Origin: Homarus americanus
Taxonomy: Eukaryota > Arthropoda > Malacostraca > Decapoda > Nephropidae
Length of the DNA: 64,000 bases
Direction of reading: 5' to 3'
Assembly (NCBI RefSeq): GCF_018991925.1
Contig: NW_024725520.1
Coordinates: forward strand, 855,001 to 919,000
In this document: piece after piece, positions 61,591-64,000 of the stretch
Position numbering within the stretch: the first letter of the stretch is position 1
Layout: the number at the start of each line of letters is the position of its first letter
Position numbers and translations under genes: made by a program
The notes under the pieces: model-generated
Told to the model about the DNA's origin: nothing
Databases searched by the model: none
The model's input: the letters and a program-made list of their open reading frames with translations, nothing else

Positions 61591-62236
61591 CTGGTAGATG
61601 GTGGTACAAAGTGGCACTACAATGTGATGAGTCTTGTGGTTATGTTACTACTGCTGTCAGACTGCTACTACTACTGCTAACTACTGCTGTTGCCATTAAT
61701 ACTCTCAGTACTGTTGTTATTGATGTTGTAATCCATTGTTATGTAGATATATATTCGAGTGTTTGTGTGCACATAATATGTCATAACTTTAACATCTAAT
61801 ATATAAACAATGTACCTGAGATTTTTTTTAATGGACCTTTTGTAGACTTTAAACAAAAGCTAACACCACTATGATCGTGGAGAGTTAAGTACCATTTGAT
61901 ACACATAAGAGATCAGTAGTTAGTGGTTATAATGTTAAGTGTAATAAGAGTTACTTAACATAATAGTAATAAGCTAAATTTATTCAGATTATTGACTTGT
62001 TTTACCTGTTTTCATAAAGTGTTATGTATAGTATAAGTTAAACGTGCATGAGATACATTTAGAGGTCAGCACTTTTCTTGGGAGTATATATATATATACT
62101 CTGTATGTTTGTTAATTTATACACAGGCTATTATACCGGAATATTGTATTTTTTCAACACTTTGTGTATGTGGGGCGGTGATGCATATATCTTCATGTTG
62201 AAGTTTTTGGTGTTTTATAATAACTTATTATTTATA
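61591..62236. other. AT-rich spacer
   Basis: ACT-rich wording near 61660-61690, then AT-rich unique sequence with a short (TA)n at 62084. No gene. Confidence 0.65.
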
Positions 62237-62280
62237 ATATTATTATTATTATTATTATTACTATTATTATTATTATTATG
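62237..62280. repeat. (TTA)n microsatellite
   Basis: About 14 TTA units with one CTA. Confidence 0.96.
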
Positions 62281-62289
62281 ATGATGCAG

Positions 62290-62790
62290 GTGTAGTGTAG
62301 TATCAGCTTAGTGTGTGTGTGTGTGTGTATAGCGTAACAGTACCAGCAGGTGTGTGCGTGTGTTTGCTGTAACAGTGCCAACTTAGTGTGTGCGTATGCA
62401 TAGCTGTAACAGTGCCAGTTTAGTGTGTGTGTGTGTGTGTATGGCTGTAACATTGCCAGCTTAGTGTGTGTGTGTGTGTATAGCTGTAACAGTGCCAGCT
62501 TAGTGTGTGTGCGTATGTATAGCTGTAACAGTGCCAGCTTGTGTTGTGTGTGTGTGTATGCTGTGTGTGTAGTATGTATAGCTGTAACAGTGCCAGCTTA
62601 GTGTGTGTGTGTGTGTGTGTATAGCTGTAACAGTGCCAGCTTAGTGTGTGCGTATGTATAGCTGTAACAGTGCCAGCTTAGTGTGTGTGTGTGTGTGTGT
62701 ATAGCTGTAACAGTGCCAGCTTAGTGTGTGCGTATGTATAGCTGTAACAGTGCCAGCTTAGTGTGTGTGTGTATATAGCTGTAACAGTAA
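62290..62790. repeat. Minisatellite GTAACAGTGCCAGCTTAGTG with (GT)n inside
   Basis: About 12 units of GCTGTAACAGTGCCAGCTTA plus GTGTGTGTGTGTATA. GT length and GCGTATGTATA replacement vary, so period runs 37-45 bp. A dimeric pattern (GT-long unit then GCGTATG unit) is visible at 62590-62770. Each unit holds a microsatellite within a minisatellite. Confidence 0.95.
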
Positions 62791-62791
62791 G

Positions 62792-63380
62792 ACAGGTAAT
62801 ATCATGGTACTAGGTGATGGGACTGTTCATCACACAGGTAATATCATGGTACTAGGTGATGGGACTTGTTCATCACACAGGTAATATCATGGTACTAGGT
62901 GATGGGACTCGTTCATCACACAGGTAATATCATGGTACTAGGTGATGGGACTTGTTCATCACACAGGTAATATCATGGTACTAGGTGATGGGACTTGTTC
63001 ATCACACAGGTAATATCATGGTACTAGGTGATGGGACTTGTTCATCACACAGGTAATATCATGGTACTAGGTGATGGGACTCGTTCATCACACAGGTAAT
63101 ATCATGGTACTAGGTGATGGGACTTGTTCATCACACAGGTTATATCATGGTACTAGGTGATGGGACTCGTTCATCACACAGGTAATATCATGGTACTAGG
63201 TGATGGGACTTGTTCATCACACAGGTAATATCATGGTACTAGGTGATGGGACTCGTTCATCACACAGGTAATATCATGGTACTAGGTGATGGGACTCGTT
63301 CATCACACAGGTTATATCATGGTACTAGGTGATGGGACTCGTTCATCACACAGGTAATATCATGGTACTAGGTGATGGGG
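62792..63380. repeat. 43-bp minisatellite with CACAG|GTAATATC
   Basis: About 14 copies of ACAGGTAATATCATGGTACT plus AGGTGATGGGACTTGTTCATCAC. Copies are nearly identical; TTGTTC/TCGTTC and GGTAATA/GGTTATA are the only common differences. Each unit contains an AG|GTAA junction. Confidence 0.98.
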
Positions 63381-63460
63381 GGCAGGATAAGAAAAGAAAC
63401 AAGTGATGATCTACACCTTTATTACACTTGACAGGTACAAATTCATTAAGACCCTCGTAC

Positions 63461-63462
<2 letters not shown>

Positions 63463-63504
<42 letters not shown>
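63463..63504. repeat. (CT)n microsatellite
   Basis: Pure CT run of about 21 units. Confidence 0.98.
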
Positions 63505-63506
<2 letters not shown>

Positions 63507-63595
63507 GCTACACACAACACTAAGACTTACAACATTTAGGCATCTGATATTATAGAACATAATAAAGCTCCTCTATAATATGATAGGGTTCATCC

Positions 63596-63898
63596 GTAAC
63601 ACATTGGAGCTCCTCTGCAACACATGAGAGCTCCTCTGCAACACATTAGAGCTCCTCTGTAACACATTAGAGCTCCTCTGTAACTCATTGGAGCGCCTCT
63701 GTAACACATTAGAGCTCCTCTGTAACACATTAGAGCTCCTCTGTAACTCATTGGAGCGCCTCTGTAACACATTAGAGCTCCTCTGTAACACATTAGAGCT
63801 CCTCTGTAACTCATTGGAGCGCCTCTGTAACACATTAGAGCTCCTCTGTAACACATTAGAGCTCCTCTGTAACACATTAGAGCTCCTCTGTAACACAC
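63596..63898. repeat. 21-bp minisatellite with 63-bp higher-order repeat
   Basis: Fourteen copies of TAACACATTAGAGCTCCTCT plus G. The variant TAACTCATTGGAGCGCCTCT occurs at 63681, 63744 and 63807, exactly every third unit. GAGCTC is a palindrome in most copies. The 21-bp period keeps all three phases open in places; no conserved protein is implied. Confidence 0.97.
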
Positions 63899-64000
63899 AG
63901 GAGACGTCAAAACTCCATAGTCTTGTGCATGTGTCAAGGCTTCACACTGTACAGGTAAGTATAATTAAGGACCTTACCTGATGCTGCTACCTGGTTTATA
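63899..64000 (+). other. Right edge with donor-like ACAG|GTAAGT
   Basis: TGTACAG|GTAAGTATAAT at 63951-63965 matches the splice donor consensus fully. The upstream frame (CNTQETSKLHSLVHVSRLHT) is open from inside the minisatellite, so it cannot prove an exon. The window ends 36 bp later. Confidence 0.25.

Noticed and set aside
62792..63380. CRISPR array
   Set aside because: The 43-bp units are contiguous with no distinct spacers, and the context is eukaryotic.

Overview
This is eukaryotic, non-coding, repeat-saturated DNA. I recognise no protein-coding, rRNA or tRNA gene. The best guess at the source is an arthropod, and among arthropods a decapod crustacean. Three things suggest this: dozens of TTAGG/CCTAA pentamer tracts (the arthropod telomere motif) scattered internally on both strands; a very high density of long pure microsatellites, (TG)n, (TC)n, (GA)n, (TTA)n and (CTGT)n; and large intronic- or intergenic-looking AT-rich spacers. 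The taxon is an inference, not something the sequence proves.

Layout. Roughly every 1-2 kb there is a new, unrelated minisatellite with a 14-57 bp monomer. 0-8 kb: a 24-bp TTGGCC/GGATAACCC array, several pyrimidine or purine tracts, a TATA-dinucleotide block and a 20-bp GTGACTTA array. 8.3-12.75 kb: the dominant object, a 4.4 kb almost homopurine tandem array of a 26-28 bp unit (roughly 170 copies). 13-20 kb: TTAGG-like DNA, a 20-bp CATTACACTACACCC array, a 28-bp array with a 112-bp higher-order repeat, a 19-bp array and a palindromic fold-back element. 20-25 kb: the most complex, least repetitive part, with a few short open stretches, a second fold-back copy and a nuclear-receptor-like half-site cluster. 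25-37 kb: GGT, GGGTGAGG, GTTGTGGTGGTGATGG and GGATACAGGGCCATGG arrays plus a pure 410-bp (TG)205 tract. 37-48 kb: a 14-bp array, an E-box-bearing 19-20 bp array, an 18-bp array, 1.3 kb of degenerate TTAGG/TTGGG/TTTGG, and two inverted copies of one interspersed element, one of which carries an expanded minisatellite. 48-64 kb: more TTAGG-cored elements, two of the three copies of a retroelement-like 3' end, a 51-bp array, a CCAAT-box array, and 43-bp and 21-bp arrays at the right edge.

Three dispersed families stand out beyond simple tandem repeats: (1) a short element whose ends read CAGCTTATTTCACCTGAAG and whose core is TTAGG-like, found at about 13 loci and in at least three as a true inverted pair; (2) a 160-215 bp fold-back element with GTGATCGAAAAGTCCCTGTG ends; (3) a retroelement-like unit ending in CAATAAACC plus an (ATT)n-type tail, in three copies of the same orientation. 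Together they suggest that mobile elements seed many of the tandem arrays. Long open frames across the arrays are by-products of the repeats and are not annotated as genes. A few short exon-like stretches (near 2.96, 4.42, 21.49, 59.39 and 60.89 kb) are listed at low confidence.
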